In this document: piece after piece, positions 34,401-44,724 of the stretch | Numbering within the stretch: the stretch's first letter is position 1 | How the letters are laid out: each line of letters begins with the position of its first letter | Origin: Branchiostoma belcheri | Lineage: Eukaryota; Chordata; Leptocardii; Amphioxiformes; Branchiostomatidae | Direction: 5' to 3' | Length of the DNA: 64,000 nucleotides | NCBI RefSeq assembly: GCF_001625305.1 | Contig: NW_017804242.1 | Location: 248,001-312,000, forward strand | Notes under the pieces: generated by a model | Database searches by the model: none | What the model was told of the DNA's origin: nothing | The model's input: the letters and a program-made list of their open reading frames with translations, nothing else | Made by a program: the position numbers and the translations under genes

Positions 34401-35797
34401 CTTTTTGACTTGTCCTTGTACATGTATTTATAATAAGTTTGTTTGGATTGCAAGTAGACATATTTGTCCATGCATTGGTGACAAAATTCCGTCAAATGAA
34501 GGACTAGTAGTAGTAAAACCCTGATAGAATCCACACCTTCAGGACTGTGATGTCTTCATGCAGTTTTTCAGCACGGTGCTGGTTCTTTGCCAGTTGTGCT
34601 GGGTTTCCTCTGGGGACAGAGATGTTAGGATATAATCATTATCTCAATGTACTTGTATAGTTGAATAGGATACATCTGTATCTGTATTGGTATCGCTAGT
34701 ATAACCGTCCCTCAGCGTAACACACCAGTTTCACAGGCACGCGGTGCAGCGGCAGCTGGCTACATTATACCGAATGACCTGTTACACCATGCAAGATGCA
34801 TGGTCCGAAAGCCAGAACGAAGCAGTACTTGAACTCGTGTGTGCCGTACATGACTAGACTTGTAAACCAGCACGGACAGTAACGTGCCTATTTTTGTAAT
34901 GTCTGTGTATAATTTGTCCATTTGTAATCAACTTTTAATGGATTCCTTACTTTGAATTGTAAATTGGTTTTAATTCAGTGGTAACACTGCGATTTCCAAT
35001 AAAGAGATCTTGTATGGTGTAACAGTCAAGATGCATGGTGTGTAACAAGTCAGGACGGGATGAGGTGTAACTCAGGTGTAAGTTAGGACTTGAGGCTACT
35101 ACTCAGGCACTCATCCATGCAGTCACTGACTTATGAATCTGACGTAGTTCACATCTATCATTGGTCATCCTACGAGTCTCTGTTCCACTCACTTCTTGCC
35201 CCTGAGTTTGCGGATGTTCCGACACAAAGTCTGGATCAGCAGCAGCCGAGCTCGCTTCACATCACCACGGAGCAGCACGATCTGCAGGGGGGGGGCAGGA
35301 ACAGGGGATAGCCGGTTCAGTAAGGTTACCATGGTACAAAAAACATGAGAGAGAGAAGTTTTTGCTATCACAAAACATGTCTAGAGACCAAGTCAACTTT
35401 AACCCAGGACAAAAGCAACAGCAATTATTTCATCTTCATCCATGCAATAATAAAAAATTTTACTTGAACGAAAGGATTAAAGTATTGAAAAGTCTACATG
35501 CATAATTTTTTTGTTATAAAGTAACCACATACTTTGCAACTGTATTAATTACTCAGACCCGAGTGTTACAGGTTTTTACACTCGGGCAGTAATAATTCGT
35601 ACGTATAACTTAGAATCCCTCTCCAATTATCCCTTCAATTTTAATGCTGTAGAGTTTTTTAACCAACAAAAGTATTCGCACGACTACTAGTACAGTGAGT
35701 GCCCCCCTCCCCACTTACGATCCCTGCATGCTACATGAGTATAACGTAAGAAATCTCTCCCACATACCTCTTTATTCAGCTCCGTGAAGTTCACCAT
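31438..35797 (-). CDS. SRFBP1: Serum response factor-binding protein 1 / BUD22 homologue, complete
   Basis: Coding exons, in order: 35768-35797, 35193-35281, 34537-34609, 34141-34212, 33775-33856, 32568-33411, 32276-32334 and 31438-31571. All have GT-AG borders and matching phases, giving 460 residues; human SRFBP1 is about 430. The start ATG begins [10 protein letters not shown]. Residues about 10-70 ([20 protein letters not shown], then [19 protein letters not shown]) and [10 protein letters not shown] then [18 protein letters not shown] match the conserved helical N-terminal part. A long acidic Glu/Asp/Ser-rich middle (exon 6) follows. The C-terminus has the BUD22 signature LHPSW, then [10 protein letters not shown] and a stop. 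The yeast homologue acts in small-subunit rRNA processing; the vertebrate protein binds SRF. Expected location is nucleus/nucleolus. Introns carry two retroposons with clear target duplications. Confidence 0.95.
31645..31851 (+). mobile_element. 207-bp retroposon with 16-bp target duplication in SRFBP1 intron 7
   Basis: The insert is flanked by the identical direct repeat AACATATGCCTTATGG (31629-31644 and 31852-31867) and ends in CAATAAAGAACAGAGATAAA then AAAATAAA. This is a textbook 5'-truncated LINE-type insertion, antisense to SRFBP1, and young enough to keep a perfect duplication. Confidence 0.9.
33412..33774 (-). other. SRFBP1 intron 5, no further feature seen
   Basis: AT-rich intron with GT-AG borders between exons 5 and 6. 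A short CTTCTTCTTCTTCCTCT tract is present. No repeat or nested gene is recognised. Confidence 0.6.
34673..34735. repeat. Dispersed 50-bp module TGTATCTGTAT...CGTAACACACCAG
   Basis: The stretch with ATCTGTATTGGTATCGCTAG and CAGCGTAACACACCAGTT is a diverged single copy of the module that is tandemly repeated at 39365-39710 and present singly at about 28875 and 43388. Confidence 0.7.
34805..35026 (+). mobile_element. 222-bp retroposon with 13-bp target duplication in SRFBP1 intron 2
   Basis: Identical direct repeats CAAGATGCATGGT (34792-34804 and 35027-35039) flank a stretch that ends TTCCAATAAAGAGATCTTGT and a short non-A tail. It fits a truncated LINE 3' end. It is antisense to SRFBP1. Confidence 0.75.
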
Positions 35798-36592
35798 CTT
35801 TATTTTTATGGTATTCAAAAGCCGGAGACCACAAAATTTAGATACGGAAGAATTTCAGTACAAAACCGAACATGTTACAAACCGCATGGCCACAGCTGAC
35901 CGCATTTGGAACTTGTGACAGCATCAGATCAACGCGACTGTATATAAAAACAATTTCTTGTCGTATTACCAACAAAAATATGAAGTGACAATACTTTAAT
36001 AAGCAATAGTATTATTGTAAAATTCTAATGTGTACTGTACAGCATATAGTAGTCATTTGGTCCGTTTATGTTGTTTCATACTGTGCATGAAATTTTGCAT
36101 TTAGATGCGCTGTTCTGAGGAGGTCACCGTGGGCCACTGACCGCTGTTGACCCCATGAGGTTGTGTGTACATCTCCTCGTCAACCTGACGGACGAACGAC
36201 ACATCTCCAACTCGACACGTGCTGGTGACGTGGGATTTGGTATGGATTTCTGAGCCGAATTTTGGACTTTTTAGCCACATCATGAGGTCAGAGGCATGGT
36301 CATCTTACGCACCGAAAACTGACCACCACTTGATCATAAGTACGCATGACGTAAGAAGTTGGTTTGGTTAAATTTGGATCAGCTTTTCTTACCTTCATTC
36401 TCATCATCATCATCCACTGTGTTCTGCGTCTACAGTCGTGTGGAAATGTCCTGTAGCCGCATTCAGTCTTTCTTCATCTCTTCCCTCCGTGTCTTCTTCT
36501 ACAGAAATGTGCCTGGTTTAGTGGTTATGTGTTTAGGTACAGGGCTGCTGATTTTGTAATCGGTGATAAGTTGGGTGTGGTGCATGTATCTT
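35798..36592. other. SRFBP1 5' flank and intergenic DNA
   Basis: This should hold the SRFBP1 promoter (minus strand), but no convincing TATA or initiator element is seen. It also holds a small minus-strand ORF at 36101-36283, listed separately. ACGTCA/TGACGT-type sites occur at about 36227 and 36350. Confidence 0.4.
36101..36283 (-). CDS. Small unrecognised open reading frame, 60 codons (doubtful gene)
   Basis: The frame begins Met-Met-Trp and reads KSPKFGSEIHTKSHV, VSFVRQVDEEMYTQPHG and ends before a TAG-free tail at TGA-type stop sequence near 36101. The composition is balanced and not repeat-like, and a cAMP-response-like TTACGTCATGCG lies upstream on the same strand. No homologue is recognised, there are no introns, and the length is compatible with chance. 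It lies between a MITE and SRFBP1 on the same strand as SRFBP1. Confidence 0.25.
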   Translation of the reverse strand: MMWLKSPKFGSEIHTKSHVTSTCRVGDVSFVRQVDEEMYTQPHGVNSGQWPTVTSSEQRI

Positions 36593-36600
36593 TATGATAT

Positions 36601-37171
36601 CATCCTCCCATGGCAGGGGCAGCGGCTCCGAATTCCTTCTCCGCCCCTACCCCTGCCTGATTACATGGCATCTTCTACTCTACGACCCGATTCCAGGGAC
36701 ACGCTCTCAGCCAATCACGTATCACAGAGAAAATCTTCAACGCACTTTACATTAATATTTATGAGATGCGCTAGCTATCGGAACCAATCATGTCGGCTAT
36801 TCAGTGACAAATAAAAACAAACATGGCGTCGTCTCGGGAAGAGAACTTTTGCGATGCAGGCCGCTGCGGGCGTCGGCGGGGCGCTAGCGTGTGCTGGAGG
36901 CTGCGCGCGGATCCCGCCGAGCACGGGGAAGGTGTTAACTCGGTGACTTTGCCCCGCACGGCCTCCCCAACGCGTTAACGGGCTCGTCACCGGGCGGCGG
37001 CGGAGTCGCCGGCGGGGAGGGTGACGTCCCTTCGCCGCCCAAGTCAGAAATGGGGTCATGCCAAATAAGGCAAGCTCATGAATATTAATATTCCTCGGGT
37101 CGTAGAGTAGAAGATGCCATGTAATCAGGCAGGGGTAGGGGCGGAGCCGCTGCCCCTGCCATGGGAGGATG
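36601..37171. mobile_element. 571-bp hAT-like MITE carrying a CpG-rich insert
   Basis: Inverted ends CATCCTCCCATGGCAGGGGC of about 90 bp (continuing through GATTACATGGCATCTTCTAC) are flanked by the 8-bp direct repeat TATGATAT (36593-36600 and 37172-37179). An 8-bp duplication with CA-starting ends fits the hAT superfamily. The interior (about 36815-37045) is strongly CpG-rich, unlike the AT-rich surroundings. It includes AACCAATCA, then AACATGGCGTCGTCTCGG opening a 52-codon frame. This may be a captured promoter/first-exon fragment. Confidence 0.85.
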
Positions 37172-37179
37172 TATGATAT

Positions 37180-37494
37180 TTGGTAAGTAGGATATTGAGG
37201 TTGGGAGGAGGTAAAGGTCAATTTTGGGTACTCTAGCGGTTATGGTACCACTGCAGCGGGGTACATGGTATGATATCTCGAGCTGTGGACATGGTGGATG
37301 ATGCTCGGTTTTTTGAGTGGGACTTAACACTAATAACAGTTATACATGTAGATGTGAGTAAGTATCTGGCATAGTTTTCAGCGATATAGCTGCTTTTTTG
37401 GAGCTGCTGTGGTCATTTTTATGATGGAATGTGACTAGAGGGGATAAGAGTAGATTATTTTTTTCACAGTTTTCTGTAGATTGCTAGCCTGGTA
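37180..37494. other. Intergenic, no gene seen
   Basis: No feature beyond short AT-rich stretches is recognised between two MITEs. Confidence 0.4.
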
Positions 37495-37769
37495 TCCAGT
37501 CTGATCGTGATTGGGGGTATTGGGGTGTTTAATAGGCAGGTTGTGTCTTCGGGGCCTCTAAGAACTTCCCCCGCCCAGTGCAACAGACCGTCCCGGTAGG
37601 AGTGTTACGCTAATCAGAGACGGTATGCTCGGGGATTTGGTTTCCCCCAACACGATGTTCGTGGAGGGCTAATTAATCTCTCGTGAAATACACACCGGGA
37701 AGCTTATGTGAGGCGGGCGGGCCAGAGCTCTTGCGGCCCCGACCACGAATCAGACTGGATACCAGGCTA
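37495..37769. mobile_element. 275-bp MITE, TAGCCTGGTATCCAGTCTGA ends, 9-bp target duplication
   Basis: The end TAGCCTGGTATCCAGTCTGA is inverted at the right (TCAGACTGGATACCAGGCTA). Flanks are the identical nonamer GTAGATTGC (37486-37494 and 37770-37778). The ends resemble those of the 27294 element, and the 9-bp duplication also matches the TAGCCTCC element at 8553. Non-coding. Confidence 0.9.
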
Positions 37770-38194
37770 GTAGATTGCTTGTAGTGTGGAAAAAGAAGGT
37801 TACTAGTAAATTCGAATTTGGGCATTCTAGTGGCTTTGTAGGGTATTGCAGCGGCACTTTTAGGTTTGACACGAAGCTTTGAATGTAGATCAAGGTACTT
37901 GGAAGTAATGTTCTATTTAGATCTCTTATAACTTAGCAAGAATAGTATACCTCCGGGCTCCAAACTAATAGTAATATTCTGTTGCACCATTAAAGATGTC
38001 AAACAAACTTTTAATATGAATTTGTCTTTTTATTGACTTTTCACTACTGCGTCATCAACAATGAGAACATAGAGTCTGACTTCAAGAAGAAAGGTTTGCC
38101 AAGACTATTACCACTCAGCTAAAAAAATAATAGAAATTGCACTTTCCAAATTGTTGCATGGTAAATGTGTACATGAAACAGGAGGAGCGAGTAG

Positions 38195-38305
38195 AAACAG
38201 ATAAAACCCCACTGGTCCCGGGCCGGGGTTCGAACCCACAACCAAACCCGGGCACCTGTCCACACGCCGACTCTCTAACTGCTTGGCTAAAAAGGTCTTA
38301 AGACT
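38195..38305 (-). repeat. tRNA-derived SINE head (minus strand)
   Basis: On the minus strand GCCAAGCAGTTAGAGAGTCG, then GTGGGTTCGAACCCCGG form A-box-like and B-box sequences in tRNA order. The clover-leaf is not intact (extra bases, weak acceptor stem), so this is a SINE promoter rather than a tRNA gene. Confidence 0.6.
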
Positions 38306-38329
38306 CCTCGGCCAGGTCAGTTGGTATTG

Positions 38330-38625
38330 CCTATAAACCCTCCACTTACAAATGTATGTCTAAACTATTCATTCCGGCCCGGCAGCTGTATAAAATTTAG
38401 CCTCATTCACATCCACAAATCACCTCGTACTAGTAGTGGGCTAAAAACAGGCCAGTCAGGCTATTGGCTCAAAGCAAGTAAGTACAACATACTCTCACTA
38501 CCACAACATTGAAAGAGCCATTGTCACCTGTGAAATTCTACCCTGCACCACCTCAAAGGGTGTGTTTGGCTTTACAGGTGCATTCATGCAGGTGTAACGG
38601 ATCCTGCACACTCAGGTATTCAGTA
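38330..38625 (+). repeat. Dispersed repeat shared with 44985-45240
   Basis: The blocks CACAAATCACCT, GCCATTGTCACCTGTGAAAT, ACCCTGC(A/T)(C/T)CACCT and CAGGTGTAACGGATCC occur in the same order in the later copy. The two copies bracket the glycosyltransferase-like gene, about 6.6 kb apart, in the same orientation. Confidence 0.8.
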
Positions 38626-38869
38626 AGGGGGTCTTTTATTGGTGCAGAATAGATTTGTTTGAAGATCATTGTTTTAGAAAACAGACGTCTGTTGGTGGAA
38701 TCTCTGATGCATTTGGGTAATCAATGCAGCAAGTAACTTTTATTAAGGAAAGGGTTACCATGAAATAATCAGCCAAAAGTGACAAGTGCCAGTCAGTAAG
38801 CAACAGGTTCATGACAGAAGTGACCAATGAGAGAGGCTGTATTAAGTTTTCATTGTGCAATTTCACTTG

Positions 38870-38930
38870 GACCAGAAGCCAGAGACGCCGCCATCTTTAA
38901 TGGTCAAGGAAACGGTTGTCTTGAGAAAAG
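38870..38930 (+). promoter_or_regulatory. Likely start region and 5' UTR exon of the glycosyltransferase-like gene
   Basis: GCCGCCATCTTT at 38887-38898 matches the reverse complement of the YY1 motif (AAGATGGCGGC), often found at or just after transcription starts of TATA-less genes. TTGAGAAAAG|GTAAGC at 38930/38931 is a strong donor, and an acceptor TGTAAGATTGTAG lies 2 bases before the gene's ATG at 39302. A non-coding first exon is inferred. Confidence 0.5.
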
Positions 38931-39301
38931 GTAAGCGACCATTTTGTATTATCAGATGCTGATGTTAGCTTTAAGTACTAGTACTAAGTAGTAGTACAAC
39001 ATCTTCAAAAAAATATTCAGTGAAAGGTTGTCCATCTACACATGTATTGTTTATTCTTATGTAGACTTCTGTTAAGCAAGTTTTAAAATCAACAGTTAAG
39101 TTTCACTTCCAGGTATTATGCACATTTTTTGGCCACTCCCTGGAGTGTCTGTATTGTACAAACTTTGCTGTTGATATTAGGCTTTGAAAACCTACCATTA
39201 AACATTGTAAGGTGAAATATGTTGTTTTTAAATACCTCGTAACCATTAAACGTTGTGAAATATGTTGTTTTCTCAGAGCAATTTGATGTAAGATTGTAGA
39301 A

Positions 39302-42300
39302 ATGAGTGGCAAGAGGAAAGGTGTTTCCAACATCTCTGCAAAAGGTATGTTCATTTCACAGTCCATTGTATCTGTATTGGTATAGCCGGTAAAACTGCCC
39401 TTCGGTGTAACACCCCAGCTTCTGTATCTGTAACCACCCTTCGGCGTAACACACCAGCTTCTGTATCTGTATATCCGGTATAACCGCTCTTCGGCGTAAC
39501 ACACCAGCTTCTGTATCTGTATAGCCGGTATAACCGCTCTTCGGCGTAACACACCAGCTTCTGTATCTGTATAGCCGGTAAAACCGCCCTTCGGTGTAAC
39601 ACCCCAGCTTCTGTATCTGTATAGCCGGTATAACCGCCCTTAACTACTACACACCAGCTTCTGTATCTGTATAGCCGGTAAAACCGCCCTTCGGTGTAAC
39701 ACCCCAGCAAAGATAGCTTAACCAATGCTTCAGTGTAGAGATTCCTTGTTTGTGGATACTGTCTCCTGGCTGTACCACCAGCCGTGCTACTCAGCCTTGT
39801 TAAGGGTACTCAATATATTCATTCAATTATAATATAATTTCATGTATATAATATTGTATTGTACTCTTATGTACTTGTATGACCTAACTAGTCCTTGTTG
39901 GCATGGGGGCCTTGAAAAGGTTACAGTCCTTATGTCCAGCTGTTTCACCATGCCTTCCATGTATGTGAAAATTGTAATAAAATAAATATTTGGCAGTAAA
40001 CTTGAGGTTTTTACCTGTTCCGTTTGGCGTAACCAGTGGTCATTCAAACAGAACGTGTGATCCATATGCTGTGGGGTCACCGGCGTGTTCTAGTGGTCCT
40101 TTACAACACAACACTTATGAAATTTTTAAGGTTCATGAAATAAAGACCACTTATGAAATAGAGACCTCTTATGCTGACATAACAGCATCATAAAAAATAA
40201 GAAATGGTGATTTCTGATTGGTTTAAACATGTATATCATAATGTGTAATAGATACATGTAGTGCTGTGTACCAGTTTGCTGGAAAAAATAATGTAATTCA
40301 GGGAAGGCACAACATGTCTTTCCCTGCCAATGTAACTTTGATTCAAGACTTTCCCCGCTAGACTCAAATGAAAATGAGACTATTGTCTGTCCAGTATTCG
40401 TTTCTATGTGCGGGACACAACACCAGCAACAGCTGCCTCTGTTCCCCGTGTATTGCACTGTTGCAATTTCAAAAAAAAAAAATCAAAATCAAATCAAATC
40501 ACTTTTAACATATTGAACATTGTCAAGGTTTGTTGAGTAAATTGCACATGTACAGTACAGGAGAGTTTCTGTACATGTATCTGTTGGTTTTGTTGTTATG
40601 GGGCTGGACAGTTTGTGACTGTTTCTATAGTTACTCGGCCAGTGATATGTAGTCTAGTGGGTAAACCAGTCTCTACTTAATTCGGAACTTAGTTACTGGC
40701 GCAGTAGTCCTCTTCTCTCTGACAGTGACACTAGCCCGAGGGGTTAATGGAAAAAGGAGTCCAGTCCGATTGGCGGAAAAAGTAGTCCAGTCCGATTCTG
40801 GGTTGGAAAAAGCAGTCCGGTGGTTTCTACGAAATTTTACGAAAGACCATAGGCACAATTTTTTCTTGTGTGTGGACTTCTAGTTTCTATGGGTACTTAG
40901 AGTTTCTTTGAGTACTTAGAGTTTGTATGGGAACTTAGAGTTTCTATGAGTACTTAGAGTTTGCATGGGAACTTACAGTCTGTAACTTACACATCATCAT
41001 CATCATCATGCCTCCGGATTATTACTTACATATAAGTAATATCATAAGTAATAATAATTAGTCAAAAGATGAAGCGGTCAACTGACGAGATTTCCAGGGC
41101 CGATCCTGCTTGCAAGTAGCCTGATTAAATCGCTTTACGGTTGCCAGCTGCCCAACATCCAGCCGGCCCCTGCTAAAGCCACGTATGGCAGACTTTGCAT
41201 TACACCGACAAGCATGTAAGTACCGGAAGTACAATTGTAAGAAAGAATCCCTTAATAATTAACTTTTGTTTATTGTGGATAGGTGACCTGTATGTATAGA
41301 AACTACTTTTCGGTGGTCTCAAGAGGTGTAAATCAGTTGTCCGCTATTCCTCACCCAAGGCTGCCTGAATTACGGGTTAAGGCGGCATATAGTGAGTCAC
41401 ATATATGCTAATTCAAGTTCCCATACAAACTCTAAATAGTTATAGAAACTCTAAGTACCCATAGAAACTCTAAGTACTCATAGAAACTTGAAGTACCCAT
41501 AGAAACTAGAAGTACACACACAAGAAAATATGCCTATGGTCTTTCGTAAAATTTTGTAGAAACCACCGGACTGCTTTTTCCACCCCAAAATCGGACTGGA
41601 CTGCTTTTTCCGCCAATCGGACTGGACTCCTTTTTCCATTAACCCTAGCCCGAGGCGTTGAAGTGCAGAAGAGTAGGAGCAATATGTGTTCCCTAGGATA
41701 ATGTGGCAAGCCCGCTTCTGGATTCGTTGAAGTTTGTTGGTTTGAGATTTTGTGAGTCCTGGAGACCATGCAGGTGCAGCATACTCTAGTAGGGGCCTGA
41801 CTCACCTCGTGCAGGTTGTTGTCAGGTCAGCTGTTGACAGGTTAAAATTCCTTAGTCATTTCAGGGGGTAGAGTTTGAATATTCTAGTATCCCTTTTGCC
41901 ATGGAAATGAATGATGCAATTATGACTACTACATTGGTGAAAGATTACAACTATTCAAACCTGAATGTAATAACATGTAATATTTTGTTTTGCATCAATA
42001 GAACTCGGGTCAGTTTTGTTGGTCATCGACAAATACGCCACATATGAAGGTGAAAGCTCTGCCATCAACCGGGAGGCAGCACAGGTCCTGACAGGGGCGG
42101 GGAGGAAAGTTTACTGCACAGTTCTGCAGGCTACAGAAGAGGACAGGAAGGCTGCCGAGGCTGATGGAGTGGAGCTCATCCTCCCAACCTGCAGTAAGGA
42201 AGACGAAAGAGAACCGTGTCTGGATTGGCTGACCTTTGACCACAAAACCCACTATCCCAGTCTCCCACAGGATGTAGGGTGGATTGTGGGTCATGCTGGG

Positions 42301-44089
42301 GTCACCAGCAAAGCAGCAGCAGCCATTCAGGAGCAGCGCTTCCCCCAAGCAAGCCTCGTTCTTGTCATCGGGACGATACCAGAGGATACAGACAAGTACA
42401 AGAATGATGAGGAGGCCATGGGCATTGGGAGGAAGGAAGACTCCATCAGAGAAGATGCAGAGAAGGCAGATGTTGTGTTCTCTGTGGGACACAACATATA
42501 TAGACACTTCAAAATCTCATTCTGTGCAATTCCTGAAGACAATAAACCAACCCACTACCTCTTCTTACCCGAACCAGCCAAGTTATTCCAGCAACTTACT
42601 GTCCAGTATGTGGAAAGCACTCAGAAAGTCATCCTGTCCATCGGTAGGGTCAACAAGGTAGAGAGGGTCAAAGGTTACGACCTTGCAGCCAAGTCCTTGG
42701 TAAGGGTGGCAGAAACAAGTCAGGAGAAGTTCCTATGGCGGATTTGTGATACAAGTGAGGAGGAATATCAGGCCACTATGTCCATTCTCAAAGCCCGCAT
42801 CAACTCAGAAAAACTGATCCCCACACTTATCCCACACTGCACTCAGGAAGACATCTGCGGACAGATGCAGCAGGCCCACCTGGTTCTCATGCCCTCCCGT
42901 GCAGAACCCTTCGGACTGGTCGGTCTGCAGGCCATGGCTGCCGGCGTGCCAGTCCTCATATCTAACCAATCAGGACTGGCCACTTTGGTTGAAAAGGTCA
43001 TCCCGAAATTCCACCACTCTATACTTGAAATAGAGGGTGATGATTCTGTAGATGTCGGACGTTGGGCAAGTCAGATCAAGAAAGTCCTAAGGATGTCCGA
43101 AGCGGAGTTCATCAGGGCAGCTGACCTTAAGGAGAAGCTACTGAAGTCCAGATACTGGGAGGATTCTCATCAACACTTACTTCAGGCATGTGGAGGTCCT
43201 GGTAAGAAGACAGGAATATTGCTTGACAATTAACATTGTGCCATAAATATACAGTCCCTAACAATTTGGGAAATTACACTCCTACCCCTTTAACCGTTTT
43301 ACTTTGTAGGCTGCTCTAAAGATGGCTTATATATGAAATTTCTCAAGAATGCTGAAGAAAAACCACACAAAGTGCTTGTTTTGTCCGTTCTGTATCTGTA
43401 TAGCCAGTATAACCGCCCTTCCGTGTAACACACTAGCTTCGCAGGCACACGTAGTTCTGAAAGTGAAATGCCAATGTTCCTTTATTGCAGTAACTGTTTC
43501 TAATGAGCTCCTTTTGCCTGCTCCCATAGCTGAGAGAGTGAAGAGGAGAACCCAACAGTCCTCAGGAGACATGACGTATGCCAGCCTGGCTGATGGGAAT
43601 CCTGGTGAGTTGGTTCATAATCAATGCCTGGCTGTCTGTATCTGTTACTATCTTACTGAGGAATGCTTGGGGTGCAAAAGATGTCATTTAGCTGAGGAAT
43701 GATTTCACTCTACTCAGATTTTTCCAACTGGATGTTAGTGACCTTCCTGGCCACAGTGGCATCTATGTTACACCTTGTGATCAGAATGATGCTTTGTACC
43801 ATGCATATGAGAAATAGATGTTCAATGTACTGTAATTTCTCTTTGTCCAGGTCCAAGCCTTTCAGTCCAGCCACAACCACCTACAGGGGTGCAACAACCA
43901 CTTGCTGGGGTGCAACAACCACCTACAGGGGTTCATCATAGCAACAGTGATGTGAGGAAACGTATCTTGGAAATAGAGCGTATAATGTTTACCCCAGAAG
44001 TGCTTAAAGATGACAGGAAATCACAGAAACTCTTCCTAGAATTCCTGCTGTTTTACAAGATGTTGTCTCAGGATCATTCCTCCTCCTGA
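39302..44089 (+). CDS. Group-1 (GT4-like) glycosyltransferase-domain protein, complete, 518 residues
   Basis: Coding exons 39302-39344, 42002-43201, 43530-43604 and 43851-44089 join in frame with GT-AG borders. Residues 1-15 are basic. Residues about 16-390 form a GT-B fold: an N-terminal part with GWIVGHAGVTSKAAAAI and LVLVIGTIPEDTDKYKND, and a C-terminal part with VILSIGRVNKVERVKGYDLA (about 224) and SRAEPFGLVGLQAMAAGVPV (about 314). In active GT4 enzymes the last motif carries two glutamates (E-x7-E); here the first is kept (E316) but the second is Gln (Q324), so catalysis is doubtful. Then come a basic linker, a tandem QQPPTGV/QQPLAGV repeat, and a helical tail ending SQDHSSS. No signal peptide or membrane segment. 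AATAAA lies at 44581-44586. Neighbour of the DED-NACHT-LRR gene; substrate unknown. Confidence 0.88.
39365..39712. repeat. 50-bp minisatellite (7 units) in intron 1 of the glycosyltransferase-like gene
   Basis: Units read CTGTATCTGTATAGCCGGTA, then TAACCGCCCTTCGGCGTAAC and ACACCAGCTT. Variants have AAAACCGCCC and GTGTAACACCCCAG. CCGGTATAACCGC is nearly palindromic. Single dispersed copies lie at about 28875, 34673 and 43388. Confidence 0.92.
39720..40735. other. Intron 1: LINE tails, no exon seen
   Basis: GGGGGCCTTGAAAAGG then GTAATAAAATAAATATTT (39905-39990) is a LINE-like 3' end. A poly-A/AAATCAAATC tract lies near 40471-40500. No coding exon is recognised. Confidence 0.5.
40741..41645. 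mobile_element. 905-bp TIR element with perfect 9-bp target duplication
   Basis: GGGTTAATGGAAAAAGGAGT at the left is inverted at the right (ACTCCTTTTTCCATTAACCC). Arms of about 230 bp continue through CAGTCCGGTGGTTTCTACGA and short GGGTACTTAGAGTTTCTAT-type repeats. Flanks are identical, TAGCCCGAG (40732-40740 and 41646-41654). The centre (about 41000-41400) has no transposase. A Mutator-like affiliation is suggested by the 9-bp duplication and long arms. It sits in intron 1 of the glycosyltransferase-like gene. Confidence 0.9.
43386..43450. repeat. Single copy of the 50-bp GCCGGTATAACCGCC module in intron 2
   Basis: CTGTATCTGTATAGCCAGTA, then TAACCGCCCTTCCGTGTAAC and ACACTAGCTTCGCAGGCAC match the units at 39365-39712. 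Confidence 0.8.
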
Positions 44090-44580
44090 CGTTCCTGCAC
44101 CAGACTGATGTGGACAGGTTCTACCACAACCACTACTAAGACTGTCACATAATTTTGTACAACGCACTATGACCTTATCAGAATCGATTAGTTTCAGTGC
44201 CGTTCTTCTCCTAAGAGTGTGGTTCTCATAACCTCCATAAGACGGAGGCGGACCTGGGAAATAGGAAACAGTCAATACTATAGTATATAAGGCCACTGTT
44301 GTATCTAAAACCGTGCTTTGTCCCAGATTAAATCAGTAACTTCTTCATTCCTTTTTGTACGGGTATTTTTTCGCCAGCCAACTCTCAGGGGGCGTATTGG
44401 GTGTCTTGGATACTAGCTGCCCTACAAATTTGATAACGTGTTGTCAAGTTGCTAAAGTTTATTGTCTTGTGTTATGATAGCTACCTGTACCAAAAGGTCA
44501 GACGGTGTTTGGAGGTCTGTTTTATTAAGGTCTGTTATAACTTATGTTAGTATACCCCAAACTATTTGTTTAAATGTTGA

Positions 44581-44586
44581 AATAAA
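44581..44586 (+). terminator. Polyadenylation signal of the glycosyltransferase-like gene
   Basis: AATAAA lies 492 bp after the stop codon and is the first canonical signal found. Usage is inferred. Confidence 0.5.
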
Positions 44587-44724
44587 CTTTCGATGTGGGT
44601 TTCTCTCTTGATTGACTTTTCAAAAATATGGTAACATTCTAATAATACCTTAAGTTAATGATGAGAAAACATAGTCATCTTCAAGAACATTAAGGTTTAA
44701 CAAGACTATAACGACTAGCTATGA

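Noticed and set aside
38195-38305. tRNA gene on the minus strand
   Set aside because: The A- and B-box-like sequences are present, but no acceptor-stem pairing or clear anticodon arm is seen; a SINE head explains it better.
42010-42542. 165- and 71-codon minus-strand ORFs
   Set aside because: They are antisense to the glycosyltransferase exon, whose plus-strand frame has clear domain motifs and splice sites.
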